A stretch of 64,000 bases of DNA from Mycobacterium sp. (GCA_021732005.1 JAKFVT010000034.1:114720-178719); one strand, 5' to 3'; positions 8,600-19,007 are shown, counted from the first letter of the stretch. A program made the numbers and translations. Notes: a model not told the origin generated them from the sequence alone.

Positions 8600-8648
8600 A
8601 CTGACGCTGAGGTCTACTCGCACGTTGTCTGCGTGAGTTCAATCTCGG
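8586..8648. repeat. 63-bp palindromic repeat, copy 2
   Basis: Second copy of the 63-bp palindrome at 7652-7714 with a single base difference. Its left arm overlaps the last codons and stop of the DUF559-like gene. It lies between that gene and the convergent gatD gene, where its hairpin could act as a bidirectional terminator. Confidence 0.85.
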
Positions 8649-8656
8649 CGCATGCA

Positions 8657-9367
8657 CTACATCCGGCGGGGGGCGGCCAGCCGCTCGCGGCGCAGCTGCT
8701 CGACCTCGGGCAGCTCGAGGGGCTCCAGCGGTCCGACCACGCGCGACAGCAGCAGGTCGGCCAACTCGGGATTGCGAGCCAGGCACGGCCCGTGCAGATA
8801 GGTCGCGACGACGCTACCCTGCACGGCGCCGTCGTATCCGTCGCCATGGCGGTTTCCCGCGCCCTTGACGACCGTCGCCAGCGGCCGGGAATCAGGCCCC
8901 AAAACCGTTCCACCGCGGTGGTTTTCGAAACCCGTCAGCGGCTGGGTCAGCCCGTCGACCAGCGGCGTGGACACCACCTCGCCGATCGTGCGCTTCTCTT
9001 GCGGCGAGGTCGTCACATCGAGCAGGCCAACCCCCTCGACCCGCTCACCGGCCGATGTCTCATACCAATGACCGAGCACCTGGATCGCCGCGCAGATTGC
9101 GAGCACGGGCGCGCCGCGGCCGGCGGCCCGCTGCAAACCCCGATGCGTCAGAAGGTGTTTGGTGGCCAGTCGCTGCGCGTAGTCCTCGGCGCCGCCGAGG
9201 GTGTAGAGGTCCAGCGAGTCAGGCACCGGGTCGGCAAGCGTGATCTCGACGATCTCGGCTGGAATTCCCCGCAGCTGCAACCGTTTACGCAGCACCACGG
9301 CATTACCGCCGTCGCCGTACGTGCCCATCACGTCGGGCAGCACCAGCCCGATCCGCACCCCGCTCAT
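8657..9367 (-). CDS. gatD: Lipid II isoglutaminyl synthase, glutamine amidotransferase subunit GatD
   Basis: A 236-residue class I (CobB/CobQ-like) glutamine amidotransferase. With MurT it amidates the alpha-carboxyl of D-Glu in lipid II to D-isoglutamine; GatD releases ammonia from glutamine. The nucleophile is C92 (LAICAAIQ) and the partner His is H192 (TYLHGP). The ATG at 9367 overlaps the murT stop by 4 bp (ATGA) and gives the conserved start MSGVRIGLVLPDVMGTYGDGGN region, which rules out an upstream in-frame start. Corresponds to Rv3713, formerly called cobQ2; the cobyric acid label should not be used. Confidence 0.93.
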   Translation of the reverse strand: MSGVRIGLVLPDVMGTYGDGGNAVVLRKRLQLRGIPAEIVEITLADPVPDSLDLYTLGGAEDYAQRLATKHLLTHRGLQRAAGRGAPVLAICAAIQVLGHWYETSAGERVEGVGLLDVTTSPQEKRTIGEVVSTPLVDGLTQPLTGFENHRGGTVLGPDSRPLATVVKGAGNRHGDGYDGAVQGSVVATYLHGPCLARNPELADLLLSRVVGPLEPLELPEVEQLRRERLAAPRRM

Positions 9368-10635
9368 CGCATCCGCCCCAACGTGCGGGTCAGCTGCAGG
9401 AACGCCGTGTAGTTCGCGACCACCTCGACGTGCCCCTTCGGGCACGAGACGATTGCATCAATCGTGTTGTGCACCAACGTATGACTGACACCTGCGTACC
9501 CGAGTCGCACCGCCAGGTCCGTTCCCCGCTCACCGGCGGCGACCACGGGCACGTCCTCGAAGTGCTCGAAGTTGACGTCCCACAACCAGGACAGGTCTTC
9601 CCCGTCGGGCACTTGACCGTTGACCGCGATGACCACCCCGTCGGCGCTTCGGTCGACCATCGACAGCGCCTCCTGCCACCCGGCCGGATTCTTGGCCAGC
9701 AGGATGCGCGCGGTGTGCTCACCGATCGGCACGGTCTGGTAGCGGCCGGCGACCTCGTCCACCCGGGAGACGGCGGCCACCGCCGCTACTGGGTCCGCAC
9801 CCAGCGCCACCGCCGCCGCTACCGCCTGGGTGGCGTTGCCGCGGTTGACCGTGCCCGGCAGCGAGAGCCGCATCGGTACCTCCAGCCCGTCCGGACCGTA
9901 CAGCTTGGCGTCGTCGTACCACCACTGCGGAGTCGGCCGTTTGAAGGCCGGAGGGCCTCCGGGCCCGACATCGGGATCCGTGCCGGTGGAGTACCAGTCC
10001 ACCCCGTCGCGGACGATCACCTCGCCGCTGCGCGGGCAGCTGACCGAGTCGTTGGCCCAGCCGCCGCCCGCGGCCACCCACACCACCCGGGGACAGTCGT
10101 AGGCCGCGGAGGTCATCAGGACGTCGTCGCAATTGGCGACGACGATCGCATCTGGGTGGCGGGCCAGCCCGGCCCGCAGCGTCCGTTCGATGTGGTTGAT
10201 CTCACCCACCCGGTCCAGCTGATCGCGGGACAGATTCAGCAGCACGATCACCGCCGGGTGCACCGCGTCAGCGACATGCGGCACGTGCATCTCGTCGACT
10301 TCGAGGGCCGCCAGCGCCGCATCCCGCGTGCCGGCCAACGCGGCCACCAGTCCGGCGTCCATGTTGGCGCCCTCGGCGTTGGTGGCCACCTGCCCCAGCG
10401 TCGCCAACGCGGCCGCGGTCATCCGGGTGGTGGTGGATTTGCCATTTGTGCCGGTCACGACGACGGTGCGTCGGCCGGTCCCGAGTTGGCGCAGGATGGT
10501 GCGGTCCAACGTCATCGCGACGAGGCCGCCGATCATGGCGCCGGCACCGCGTCCGGCCGCCCGGGAAGCCCAGCGCGCGGCGGATCCGGCGGCCAGCGCG
10601 GCGCGCCCCCGCAGTGTCATGGTCGGCCTGGGCAT
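9364..10635 (-). CDS. murT: Lipid II isoglutaminyl synthase, ligase subunit MurT
   Basis: A 423-residue Mur-ligase-like protein. The ATP-binding P-loop TGTNGKSTT lies at 61-69, a central ligase domain follows, and the C-terminal part is the DUF1727 domain unique to MurT. MurT activates the D-Glu carboxylate of lipid II with ATP and receives ammonia from GatD. The insertion that forms a four-cysteine zinc ribbon in cocci appears degenerate: only YDCP and SVSCPRSG remain, with Ser where the second Cys of a CPxC pair would be. Overlaps gatD by 4 bp, so the stoichiometric partners are translationally coupled. Confidence 0.93.
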   Translation of the reverse strand: MPRPTMTLRGRAALAAGSAARWASRAAGRGAGAMIGGLVAMTLDRTILRQLGTGRRTVVVTGTNGKSTTTRMTAAALATLGQVATNAEGANMDAGLVAALAGTRDAALAALEVDEMHVPHVADAVHPAVIVLLNLSRDQLDRVGEINHIERTLRAGLARHPDAIVVANCDDVLMTSAAYDCPRVVWVAAGGGWANDSVSCPRSGEVIVRDGVDWYSTGTDPDVGPGGPPAFKRPTPQWWYDDAKLYGPDGLEVPMRLSLPGTVNRGNATQAVAAAVALGADPVAAVAAVSRVDEVAGRYQTVPIGEHTARILLAKNPAGWQEALSMVDRSADGVVIAVNGQVPDGEDLSWLWDVNFEHFEDVPVVAAGERGTDLAVRLGYAGVSHTLVHNTIDAIVSCPKGHVEVVANYTAFLQLTRTLGRMR

Positions 10636-10724
10636 CGCAAGGCAGTTTATGCGTGAAATGACGGGCGGGCCGACACGGATTCGATGTCCCGGGGACTGTC
10701 GGACCTGCGTGCCATCCTGACTGT

Positions 10725-11714
10725 GTGAGCCACACCTGGGGTCGACCAGCCCGCGAGCCGGGGGACGGCTGGGTCGTGGTTGACGTCGAGACCTCCGGTT
10801 TTCGGCCCGGGCACGCCCGGGTCATCAGCCTCGCCGCGCTCGCGCTGGATCCCGAGGGTCGCGTCGAGCACTCCGTGGTCAGCCTGCTCAATCCCGGGGT
10901 CGATCCTGGCCCCACCCACATTCATGGCCTCACCGCCGAGATGCTGGAGGACCAGCCGACGTTCGCCGACATCGCCCCCGACGTCATCGATCTCCTGCAT
11001 GGCCGCACGCTGGTGGCTCACAACGTCGCGTTCGACTACGCGTTCCTGTCCAGCGAGGCTGAGCTCGCCGAGACCGCGCTGCCCGTGGATACCGTCATGT
11101 GCACCGTCGAGCTCGCTCGCCGGCTCGACCTCGGCCTGGACAACCTGCGGCTCGAGACGTTGGCACGGCACTGGGCGGTGCCGCAGACGCGCGCCCACGA
11201 TGCCTTCGACGACGCCCTGGTGCTGTCTCGGGTGTTGAGCCCGGCGTTGCAGCGGGCCCGCGAGCGCGAGGTCTGGTTGCCGGTGCGGCCGGTGACCCGG
11301 CGCCGCTGGCCCAACGGCAGGGTCACACACGATGAGCTGCGGCCCTTGAAAATGCTGGCCTCCCGGATGCCCTGCCCGTACCAGAATCCGGGCCCGTACC
11401 GCCGGGGTGCGCCCCTGGTGCAAGGTATGCGGGTGGCGTTGTCGGCCGAGGTGGATCGCACTCACGAAGAACTCGTGGAGCGCATCATCCACGCCGGGCT
11501 CGCCTACTCCGATGCCGTCGACCCGGAGACCTCTCTGGTCATCTGCAACGCGCGCACACCCGAACAGGGCAAGGGCTACCTGGCCCGGGAACTCGGGGTG
11601 CCGGTGGTGTCCGACCGGCAGTTCATGGATTCGGTCGATTCGGTGGCCAATGGCACCGGACTCGACGACTTCGCACCCTCGGTGGACCAGGGTCAGCAGT
11701 TCGCCCTTTTCTAA
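10725..11714 (+). CDS. dnaQ: DnaQ-like DEDDh 3'-5' exonuclease with C-terminal BRCT domain
   Basis: A 329-residue protein with an N-terminal exonuclease domain of the DEDDh class: D20 and E22 (VDVETSG), D104 (HNVAFDYAF), and H158/D163 (AHDAFDD). A linker precedes a C-terminal BRCT-like domain at about 235-320. It corresponds to Rv3711c, annotated as polymerase III epsilon. In mycobacteria the main replicative proofreading is done by the PHP domain of DnaE1, so this protein is more likely a repair or accessory exonuclease; the domain calls are direct, the role is inference. GTG start at 10725, divergent from murT with an 89-bp gap. Confidence 0.88.
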   Translation: MSHTWGRPAREPGDGWVVVDVETSGFRPGHARVISLAALALDPEGRVEHSVVSLLNPGVDPGPTHIHGLTAEMLEDQPTFADIAPDVIDLLHGRTLVAHNVAFDYAFLSSEAELAETALPVDTVMCTVELARRLDLGLDNLRLETLARHWAVPQTRAHDAFDDALVLSRVLSPALQRAREREVWLPVRPVTRRRWPNGRVTHDELRPLKMLASRMPCPYQNPGPYRRGAPLVQGMRVALSAEVDRTHEELVERIIHAGLAYSDAVDPETSLVICNARTPEQGKGYLARELGVPVVSDRQFMDSVDSVANGTGLDDFAPSVDQGQQFALF

Positions 11715-11755
11715 CTGGCCGCACCGTTAGCATCGTCCACCGAGGTGATGATGCC

Positions 11756-14071
11756 GTGGACGATCGCAGGAGCACGCTGCAGTCGGCCGTGCCCATCCTT
11801 CTGTCGGCGCTCGCCTGTCTGCTCCTCGCGTTGGGCTTCGCATTCAATTGGGGCGGCGACAATGCCGTTCGCATCGCCGACGGACTCGCCTTCGCCGCTT
11901 TCGGGGGTTATGCCGCGGTGTGCGCGGCTGTCGCGGCCCGTGCGGCCCGCGGACGAAACCGTCTCGCCTGGACCACCATGGCGATCGCCTTGGTGGCGTG
12001 GACCGCGGGCGAGCTGACGCGGGCGTACCTGACCCTGGTGCTGGAACGCAATGTGTTCCCATCGCCGGCGGACTTCCTTTACCTGATCTTCGTCGTGTTG
12101 GCGCCGGTTGCTTTTCTGCAATTCCCGGCCGAACCGACGCAAGGGTCACGCATCCGGCTGCTGTTCGACGCGTTGATAGTCGCCACGTCGTTGTTCCTCG
12201 TGCTGTGGGTGGTGGTGCTCGGCAACGTCTATCAGGCCACCGGAGTGAACAGCGACCAGCAGGGGCGCGCGCTGTTGTACCCGTTGTTCATCCTGTTCGT
12301 GTTCGTCGGGGCGGTGGTGTTCGTCGTCCGGGCCGGTGCCGGCAACAGCATTGTGATGTGGCTTCTCATGGGCGGGGTCACGCTCATGGCGTTCTCCGGG
12401 GTCGCGTTCGCCGTCCTGCAAGGCTCCAACCGCTATCACCCGGGGCACATCACGAGCATTGGCTGGGTGCTCGGAATGTCGTGCTTCGGCGCGGCCGCGT
12501 TGCTGAGTCGCCGGCCGCGCCCACCCATCCTCCCGACCCCGGTTCCACAATCCTCGATAGCGTTGTGGCTGCCTTACGTGCCGCTGCTGATCGCCGGCAC
12601 CATCGCGCCGGCGATTGTCATGACCGGTCTACTCCGGATCCTCGTTCCCATCCTGATGACGCTCATCTGCGCCCGACAGGTGCTCTCGGGCTGGGAGAAC
12701 CGGCGATTGCTCGCGGCCGCAGCAGATCAGGCGTTGCGTGATCCGCTGACCGGGCTGGCCAATCGCACGTTGTTCCAGGATCGGCTGGCGCACGCAATGG
12801 CCTTGCGCGGCCGTGACAATCGGTGCGTCGCGGTGTTGTCGCTGGATCTCGACGACTTCAAACTGATCAACGACAGCATGGGTCATCCCGCCGCCGACAG
12901 CCTGCTGATCCGGGTCGGCGAGCGCATTGCAAGTTGTTTGCGCGCCGGCGACACCGTGGCACGGCTCGGCGGTGACGAATTCGCGTTGCTGCTCGAGGGG
13001 GACGTCGACGAGGCGCACCTGGTGTGCGAGCGTGTGATCGCGGCATTCGACGCCCCGTTTCTGATCGACGGAAACGAAGTGCTGATACGCCCCAGCGCGG
13101 GCATGGCGGTTACGTCGTTGGCGGACAACGGCATCACGGCCGCGGATCTGGTGAAACGTGCCGACACCGCGATGTACTTCGCGAAGCGGTCGCGCAACTC
13201 GACGGTGCACACGTTCAGCCCGGACATGACGCTTCTCGATCCGGATATCGAGGAACTGGCACGCGAAGGTGAACCCCGCTCGGCCAAGAGTGGAGCCGAG
13301 CAGGTGCGACTGCTCGGTGAACTGCGGCGCACGATCGACCGCGGCGGCCTCGAGATGGTCTATCAGCCCAAGCTGGACCTCGGGACCGGACGGATCGTGG
13401 GTGTGGAAGCACTGCTGCGCTGGCCGCACCCACGGCTGAATGTTCTTCGGCCAGGGGCGTTTATGCCGCTGATCCTGCGTCACGGGTTGATGCGGCCGGT
13501 CACCGATCTGGTGTTCCGGAAGGTTCTCGATGACTGTGCGCGGTGGGTGTCGAAGGGGTTGGAAGTCCCGGTCGCGGTGAACCTGTTCGCGCCGCTGTTG
13601 CGCGACGCACGCTTGCCCGACACGGTGCGGCGGGTACTGCAGGAACGGAATCTGCCTCCCGGACTGTTGACGATCGAGATCACCGAGGACTTGGTGCTCG
13701 ACGAGGTGGGCCGGGTGACCGGCGTGCTGCAACAGCTGCGCGACGACGGGATCCGCATTGCGATCGACGACTTCGGCAGCGGCTATTCAGCTTTGAGCTA
13801 CCTGCGCGATCTGCCGATCGACGAAGTGAAGTTCGATCGGCATTTCATCGCCTCGGTCGCGACAGACGCCAGGGCCGCGGCCGTGGTCAGCGCCGTGATC
13901 GATCTGACCCACAACCTCGGGATCACGGTGGTCGCCGAGGGTGTGGAGGACGCCGAAACCGCCTCATGGCTGCGCGAACACAGCTGCGACATCGGACAGG
14001 GCTACTACTTCTCGATGCCGGTCTCCTCGACTGAAATCACGGAGCTGGTGGCGGCCCAAGCACGGCAGTAG
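11756..14071 (+). CDS. Membrane GGDEF-EAL bifunctional cyclic-di-GMP protein
   Basis: A 771-residue protein. The first ~300 residues hold about nine hydrophobic segments, forming a membrane sensor of unknown ligand. A GGDEF domain follows (about 325-480) with an intact GGDEF near 406-410 and an inhibitory-site RAGD motif exactly five residues before it, so product feedback is expected. The EAL domain (about 520-765) keeps EALLRW, the TEDL Glu, DDFGSGYS, the catalytic Lys (VKFDRHF), AEGVE and GQGYYFSMP. Both diguanylate cyclase and phosphodiesterase activities therefore look possible. The GTG at 11756 is the only reasonable start in frame. It follows the DnaQ-like gene by 41 bases. Confidence 0.88.
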   Translation: MDDRRSTLQSAVPILLSALACLLLALGFAFNWGGDNAVRIADGLAFAAFGGYAAVCAAVAARAARGRNRLAWTTMAIALVAWTAGELTRAYLTLVLERNVFPSPADFLYLIFVVLAPVAFLQFPAEPTQGSRIRLLFDALIVATSLFLVLWVVVLGNVYQATGVNSDQQGRALLYPLFILFVFVGAVVFVVRAGAGNSIVMWLLMGGVTLMAFSGVAFAVLQGSNRYHPGHITSIGWVLGMSCFGAAALLSRRPRPPILPTPVPQSSIALWLPYVPLLIAGTIAPAIVMTGLLRILVPILMTLICARQVLSGWENRRLLAAAADQALRDPLTGLANRTLFQDRLAHAMALRGRDNRCVAVLSLDLDDFKLINDSMGHPAADSLLIRVGERIASCLRAGDTVARLGGDEFALLLEGDVDEAHLVCERVIAAFDAPFLIDGNEVLIRPSAGMAVTSLADNGITAADLVKRADTAMYFAKRSRNSTVHTFSPDMTLLDPDIEELAREGEPRSAKSGAEQVRLLGELRRTIDRGGLEMVYQPKLDLGTGRIVGVEALLRWPHPRLNVLRPGAFMPLILRHGLMRPVTDLVFRKVLDDCARWVSKGLEVPVAVNLFAPLLRDARLPDTVRRVLQERNLPPGLLTIEITEDLVLDEVGRVTGVLQQLRDDGIRIAIDDFGSGYSALSYLRDLPIDEVKFDRHFIASVATDARAAAVVSAVIDLTHNLGITVVAEGVEDAETASWLREHSCDIGQGYYFSMPVSSTEITELVAAQARQ

Positions 14072-14190
14072 GAACCCTCGCAGGATCCTGTGTATCTGTC
14101 GCCAAGACCCTGGAGCGAGGCTTTCGGCGAAATATGTTGGCGTACGGTCAAGTTGAGGCCACTGACAGCATTGTTGGCAGGAGGCTGAAG

Positions 14191-14400
14191 ATGAACAACA
14201 AGACACTCACCGCCATGATCGGTGCGGCGGCGATCGCGATGCTCGCGCTGTTCGCCGTCACCGACGGTGCCGATATTGCGGCCACCACCCACACCACGGC
14301 CGATTCGGGGCAGGAGTCGAAATTCCCTACCCCTACCCCGCCGCCACCTGCGGAGGTCTCCGGGGCCGTGACCACGACGATGGTGCCTGCGGCGCCCTGA
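14191..14400 (+). CDS. Small exported or membrane-anchored Thr/Pro-rich protein, unknown function
   Basis: A 69-residue protein preceded by a near-perfect Shine-Dalgarno AGGAGG at 14179-14184, which fixes the ATG at 14191. It has a short basic start (MNNK), a hydrophobic segment at about 6-24, and then a mature part dominated by Thr, Ala and Pro (TPTPPPPAEV), ending MVPAAP. It looks like a secreted or membrane-anchored small protein. No family is recognised. It stands alone between the GGDEF-EAL gene and a TetR regulator; the upstream gap 14072-14190 shows no other feature. Confidence 0.65.
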   Translation: MNNKTLTAMIGAAAIAMLALFAVTDGADIAATTHTTADSGQESKFPTPTPPPPAEVSGAVTTTMVPAAP

Positions 14401-14425
14401 TCGGGCGGCTACGCTGGCATTCCTG

Positions 14426-14998
14426 ATGCCGCCCAACCCCGAACGCCGGACCGCCATCCTTGATACCGCGATCGACATCATCGTCGACGCGGGGATCGGC
14501 GGCCTCACCCACCGCCAGGTCGACGAATGCGTCGGCCTGCCGTCGGGAACCACGTCGAACTACTTCCGAACCCGGCTGGCCCTGCTGGAGGGGACCGCCG
14601 CACATGTGGTCGACATGCATTGGCGTCATGTGGAAGTGCTCAAGTCCGCGCTGCCGTCGCCAATGGACCGGGCCGGGGTGGCGGCGTTGCTGACGCGGAT
14701 GGTGGCCGATCCCGACGATGCTGCGCGCCGACGGCATCTTGCCCGGTTCGAGTTGTTCATCGAGGCGACCCGCCGACCCGAACTGCGACCGTTCCTCTAC
14801 GAATTGCAGCACGCCGCGATGAAGACGGCCGGGTTGATCCTCGCGTCGGCGGCTATCGACGCATCACCCGAGCAGGTGGACCAGTTGACCCGGTTGCTGA
14901 ACGGGCTGACGTTCAGCAACCTCACGATCGATCAGCCCGACGGATATGACCCAGCCGGGCTGATCGACCGCGTGCTCGATGTGGTGTTCTTCGACTAG
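14426..14998 (+). CDS. TetR-family transcriptional regulator
   Basis: A 190-residue TetR regulator. The N-terminal helix-turn-helix spans about residues 6-52 (RRTAILDTAIDII, LTHRQVDECVGLPSGTTSNYF). The C-terminal part is helical and resembles the TetR_C group whose members often sense small hydrophobic ligands. It starts 25 bases after the small Thr/Pro-rich protein and runs in the same direction, so it might control that gene or the GGDEF-EAL gene; no operator palindrome was found nearby. Confidence 0.8.
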   Translation: MPPNPERRTAILDTAIDIIVDAGIGGLTHRQVDECVGLPSGTTSNYFRTRLALLEGTAAHVVDMHWRHVEVLKSALPSPMDRAGVAALLTRMVADPDDAARRRHLARFELFIEATRRPELRPFLYELQHAAMKTAGLILASAAIDASPEQVDQLTRLLNGLTFSNLTIDQPDGYDPAGLIDRVLDVVFFD

Positions 14999-15022
14999 CT
15001 TCCCGGGTCCATCCCGCCGGAC

Positions 15023-15409
15023 CTAGCTGAGGGCCTTGGCCTTCAGCGACTCGAACTCCTGCTGGGAGATGGTCCCGGCATCCAAGAGTTGCTTGGCGTG
15101 CTCGATCTCCTGTGCGGGAGAACGCCCGGCAGCCTCCCGGATGTATGCGTCGGTGTCCTTCTTCGCCGCCATTGCGGCTTCCCTCGCGCGTTGGGTCATG
15201 CCTTGACCGCGGGCGATCAGGTAGATCAGCGCGGTCACCCAGGGGAACACGATCAGGAAGATGACCCAGACGGCCTTGATCCAGCCGGATGTCGTGTGGT
15301 CACGCCAGAACAGGTCCACCAGTATCTGGAACAACACCAGCAGGTAGGCGATCCAGGCGAAGATGATCAGGAAGTGCCAGAGGAAATCCCACGTCGAACC
15401 CCAGTCCAT
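15023..15409 (-). CDS. PLDc_N/SHOCT-domain small membrane protein
   Basis: A 128-residue protein with two transmembrane segments (about 8-32 and 42-64) of the PLDc_N (phospholipase D-nuclease N-terminal-like) type and a C-terminal SHOCT motif (about 100-127: EIEHAKQLLDAGTISQQEFE). Proteins of this layout are common in actinobacteria; the function is unknown and often linked to envelope stress. It converges on the TetR gene and is followed by no partner in the same direction except leuA upstream. Confidence 0.8.
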   Translation of the reverse strand: MDWGSTWDFLWHFLIIFAWIAYLLVLFQILVDLFWRDHTTSGWIKAVWVIFLIVFPWVTALIYLIARGQGMTQRAREAAMAAKKDTDAYIREAAGRSPAQEIEHAKQLLDAGTISQQEFESLKAKALS

Positions 15410-15438
15410 GACCTACTCCTCAAGTTGTCGGGAGAACA

Positions 15439-17349
<1,911 letters not shown>

Positions 17350-17365
<16 letters not shown>

Positions 17366-17391
17366 CGTCCGAGGAGGAGCACCCGCTGCAC
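17350..17391 (-). CDS. leuA leader peptide with three consecutive Leu codons
   Basis: A 13-codon frame, MQRVLLLGRRDGV then TGA, starting with GTG at 17391. Codons 5-7 (17371-17379) are all CTC. The last codons form the 5' arm of the leader hairpin and the stop lies in its loop, so a ribosome waiting at the Leu codons would sit on the hairpin base. A TACAGT -10 element lies eight bases before the GTG, so the peptide may be translated from a leaderless mRNA. Size, Leu run and position are typical of an amino-acid attenuation peptide; translation is not shown. Confidence 0.65.
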
Positions 17392-17399
17392 AAGTCCGT

Positions 17400-17405
17400 A
17401 CTGTA
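17400..17405 (-). promoter_or_regulatory. Probable leuA -10 element
   Basis: TACAGT on the minus strand, eight bases upstream of the leader peptide GTG. A TTTGGC about 18 bases further upstream could serve as a weak -35. The transcript would begin at or just before the leader peptide start codon. Confidence 0.4.
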
Positions 17406-17508
17406 CTCCGGTTGCCCCACCAGGCCAAAGCACGAGTTCAATACCAGACCCAAGAATTCGCTGGCGGGGTAAATTGACGACGTCGCAAGCCGTGATCGGG
17501 GGTTGTTC

Positions 17509-18387
17509 GTGGAATTGAGTGTTCGCTCCATACTCGCGACAGGGGTGTCGATGACCGCCGCCGCGACCATCGCGCTGGCGCCACTGCCCACCGATCCGGT
17601 GCCGGCCACGCAAGCCGTCCCGGTCGCCCTCACCGGCGCTTGGCAGACCCTGCAGGCGAATGTGCAGTCCGATGTCGCCAATCTGGTGTCGTTGGTCGTC
17701 AACTACCCGCCCGCCCCGATCCTGACCCAGGTGGCGAAGAACTTCACCACCTATTCGCACTGGCTCGTCGGGCAGGACGGAGGCACCCCGCTCAAAATCG
17801 TCAAGACGATGGGTGATCACGCCGCGGCCGTGCTCGGCGTGATCGGCACCCTCGGGGTGATGGCGCCGCTCAGCTTGATCGGTGCATTCATCGCTCCCGG
17901 CGTGATGATCGTGCAATTGATCGCGGACACCGCCAAGTACCCGTCCACCCCGCAGACCGTGTTGCAGGCGTTCATCGATGCGCCCGCGGTCTTCCTCAAC
18001 ACCGCGTTCAATTGCTGCTCCACCCCGCTCTTTCAGCTGGCCTTCGGACTGCTCAATCCCGGGCCGCTCGGCTACCTGCTGTCGATCGGGCCGTCGATCG
18101 CGAAAGCGCTGCAGATCACGCCGCCCGCGGAGTCCCCGCAGCCCGCGGCTGCCAGTGCACCGAAGCAGTCAGCTCCGTCCGCCGCCGCCTCGCCGGCGGA
18201 GGCCGCGAGTCCGGCTGTCGGCCAGAGCCGGCGGTCACAGCCGGTCACCGGTGCGCGGCAGACCGTCGGACCCAGCGGTGGCAAGCGGCCCAGCGCGACG
18301 CGCACGTCCGCCGACTCCAGCGCCCGAAAGGTGGCATCGGACGGCAAGGGCCAGTCGGCTAGACCTGGGAATCGGGAAACGCGATAA
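17509..18387 (+). CDS. Exported protein, outer membrane porin GjpA-like family (tentative)
   Basis: A 292-residue protein starting MELSVRSILATGVSMTAAATIAL, a signal-peptide-like segment. The body to about residue 205 is rich in small hydrophobic residues with long amphipathic stretches and a CC pair (FNCCSTP); the tail from about 207 is a low-complexity Ala/Ser/Pro then Arg/Lys-rich region. It resembles a large mycobacterial paralogue family that databases label porin GjpA; the porin function is unproven. GTG 17509 with an upstream GGGGG is preferred over a TTG at 17503. It is divergent from leuA, and its 3' end overlaps the convergent XRE-cupin gene by 29 bp. Confidence 0.55.
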   Translation: MELSVRSILATGVSMTAAATIALAPLPTDPVPATQAVPVALTGAWQTLQANVQSDVANLVSLVVNYPPAPILTQVAKNFTTYSHWLVGQDGGTPLKIVKTMGDHAAAVLGVIGTLGVMAPLSLIGAFIAPGVMIVQLIADTAKYPSTPQTVLQAFIDAPAVFLNTAFNCCSTPLFQLAFGLLNPGPLGYLLSIGPSIAKALQITPPAESPQPAAASAPKQSAPSAAASPAEAASPAVGQSRRSQPVTGARQTVGPSGGKRPSATRTSADSSARKVASDGKGQSARPGNRETR

Positions 18388-19000
18388 CCGACAGGAATCG
18401 GATCGGCACGTCGATCAGATCCGCGGGACCGTGCGCGCCCTCACCGTCGATCTGCAGTGAATCGCCGGGATGCAGCCGGTACACCGAGCGGCTGTGGGCG
18501 TAGTCCATGACGCCTTCGAGTACGTAGATGAACTCCGTGCCGGGATGCTGAAACAGGGGATAGGTCGTACTCTTCTCCGACAGCGTGACCAGCAGGCATT
18601 CCAGCCGCTTGTGCTCGCCGCGCAGCGATCCGAGCAATTCGTACTCGTGACCTGCTTTCGTGCCGTTGCGCACGATCCGGGCCCCGGTACCCGCTTTGAC
18701 GAAGGCTGCCGGCCGCTCCACGTCGGCGCCACGGAACAGCGTGCTCACCGGCACGTCGAAACCCTTGGCCAGCAACGCCAGCGTGGACAGGCTCGGCGAG
18801 GTCTGTACGTTCTCGATCTTGCTCATCATCGCCTTCGAGATACCGACCCTGGTGGCCATGTCGGCGACGGAGAGCCCCAACTGCTGGCGTAGCTGCCGCA
18901 CATTGCGGGCGATCGCGGTCTCGAACTCCACATCGGCGACGGGCTCGTGCGGGCCGCGATCGCGGGCGGTCCCCGATTGGTTGCGGAGCAGATCGGTCAC
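18359..19000 (-). CDS. XRE-family regulator with C-terminal cupin domain (PuuR-like layout)
   Basis: A 213-residue regulator. The helix-turn-helix lies at about 25-80 (LGLSVADMATRVGISKAMMSKIE) and a cupin_2 domain at about 140-205 (HPGTEFIYVLEG, LHPGDSLQID), the usual small-ligand sensing fold. This HTH-plus-cupin layout is that of PuuR and relatives, often found with amine and gamma-glutamyl-amine catabolism genes. It is the last gene of the minus-strand block that begins with the ammonium transporter, eight bases after the FAD oxidoreductase, so it is probably the local regulator. GTG 19000 is chosen because an upstream start would run into that neighbour. Confidence 0.82.
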   Translation of the reverse strand: MTDLLRNQSGTARDRGPHEPVADVEFETAIARNVRQLRQQLGLSVADMATRVGISKAMMSKIENVQTSPSLSTLALLAKGFDVPVSTLFRGADVERPAAFVKAGTGARIVRNGTKAGHEYELLGSLRGEHKRLECLLVTLSEKSTTYPLFQHPGTEFIYVLEGVMDYAHSRSVYRLHPGDSLQIDGEGAHGPADLIDVPIRFLSVIAFPDSQV

Positions 19001-19007
19001 AAGCGCA

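Noticed and set aside
7652..8648. The flanking palindromes as IS or MITE ends with a transposase
   Set aside because: No transposase-like gene, no target-site duplication could be identified, and the element lacks typical terminal repeats beyond the palindromes themselves; kept only as a cassette hypothesis.
8657..9367. Cobyric acid synthase (CobQ2)
   Set aside because: The short length, coupling to a MurT-type ligase and motifs fit GatD; there are no cobalamin genes nearby.
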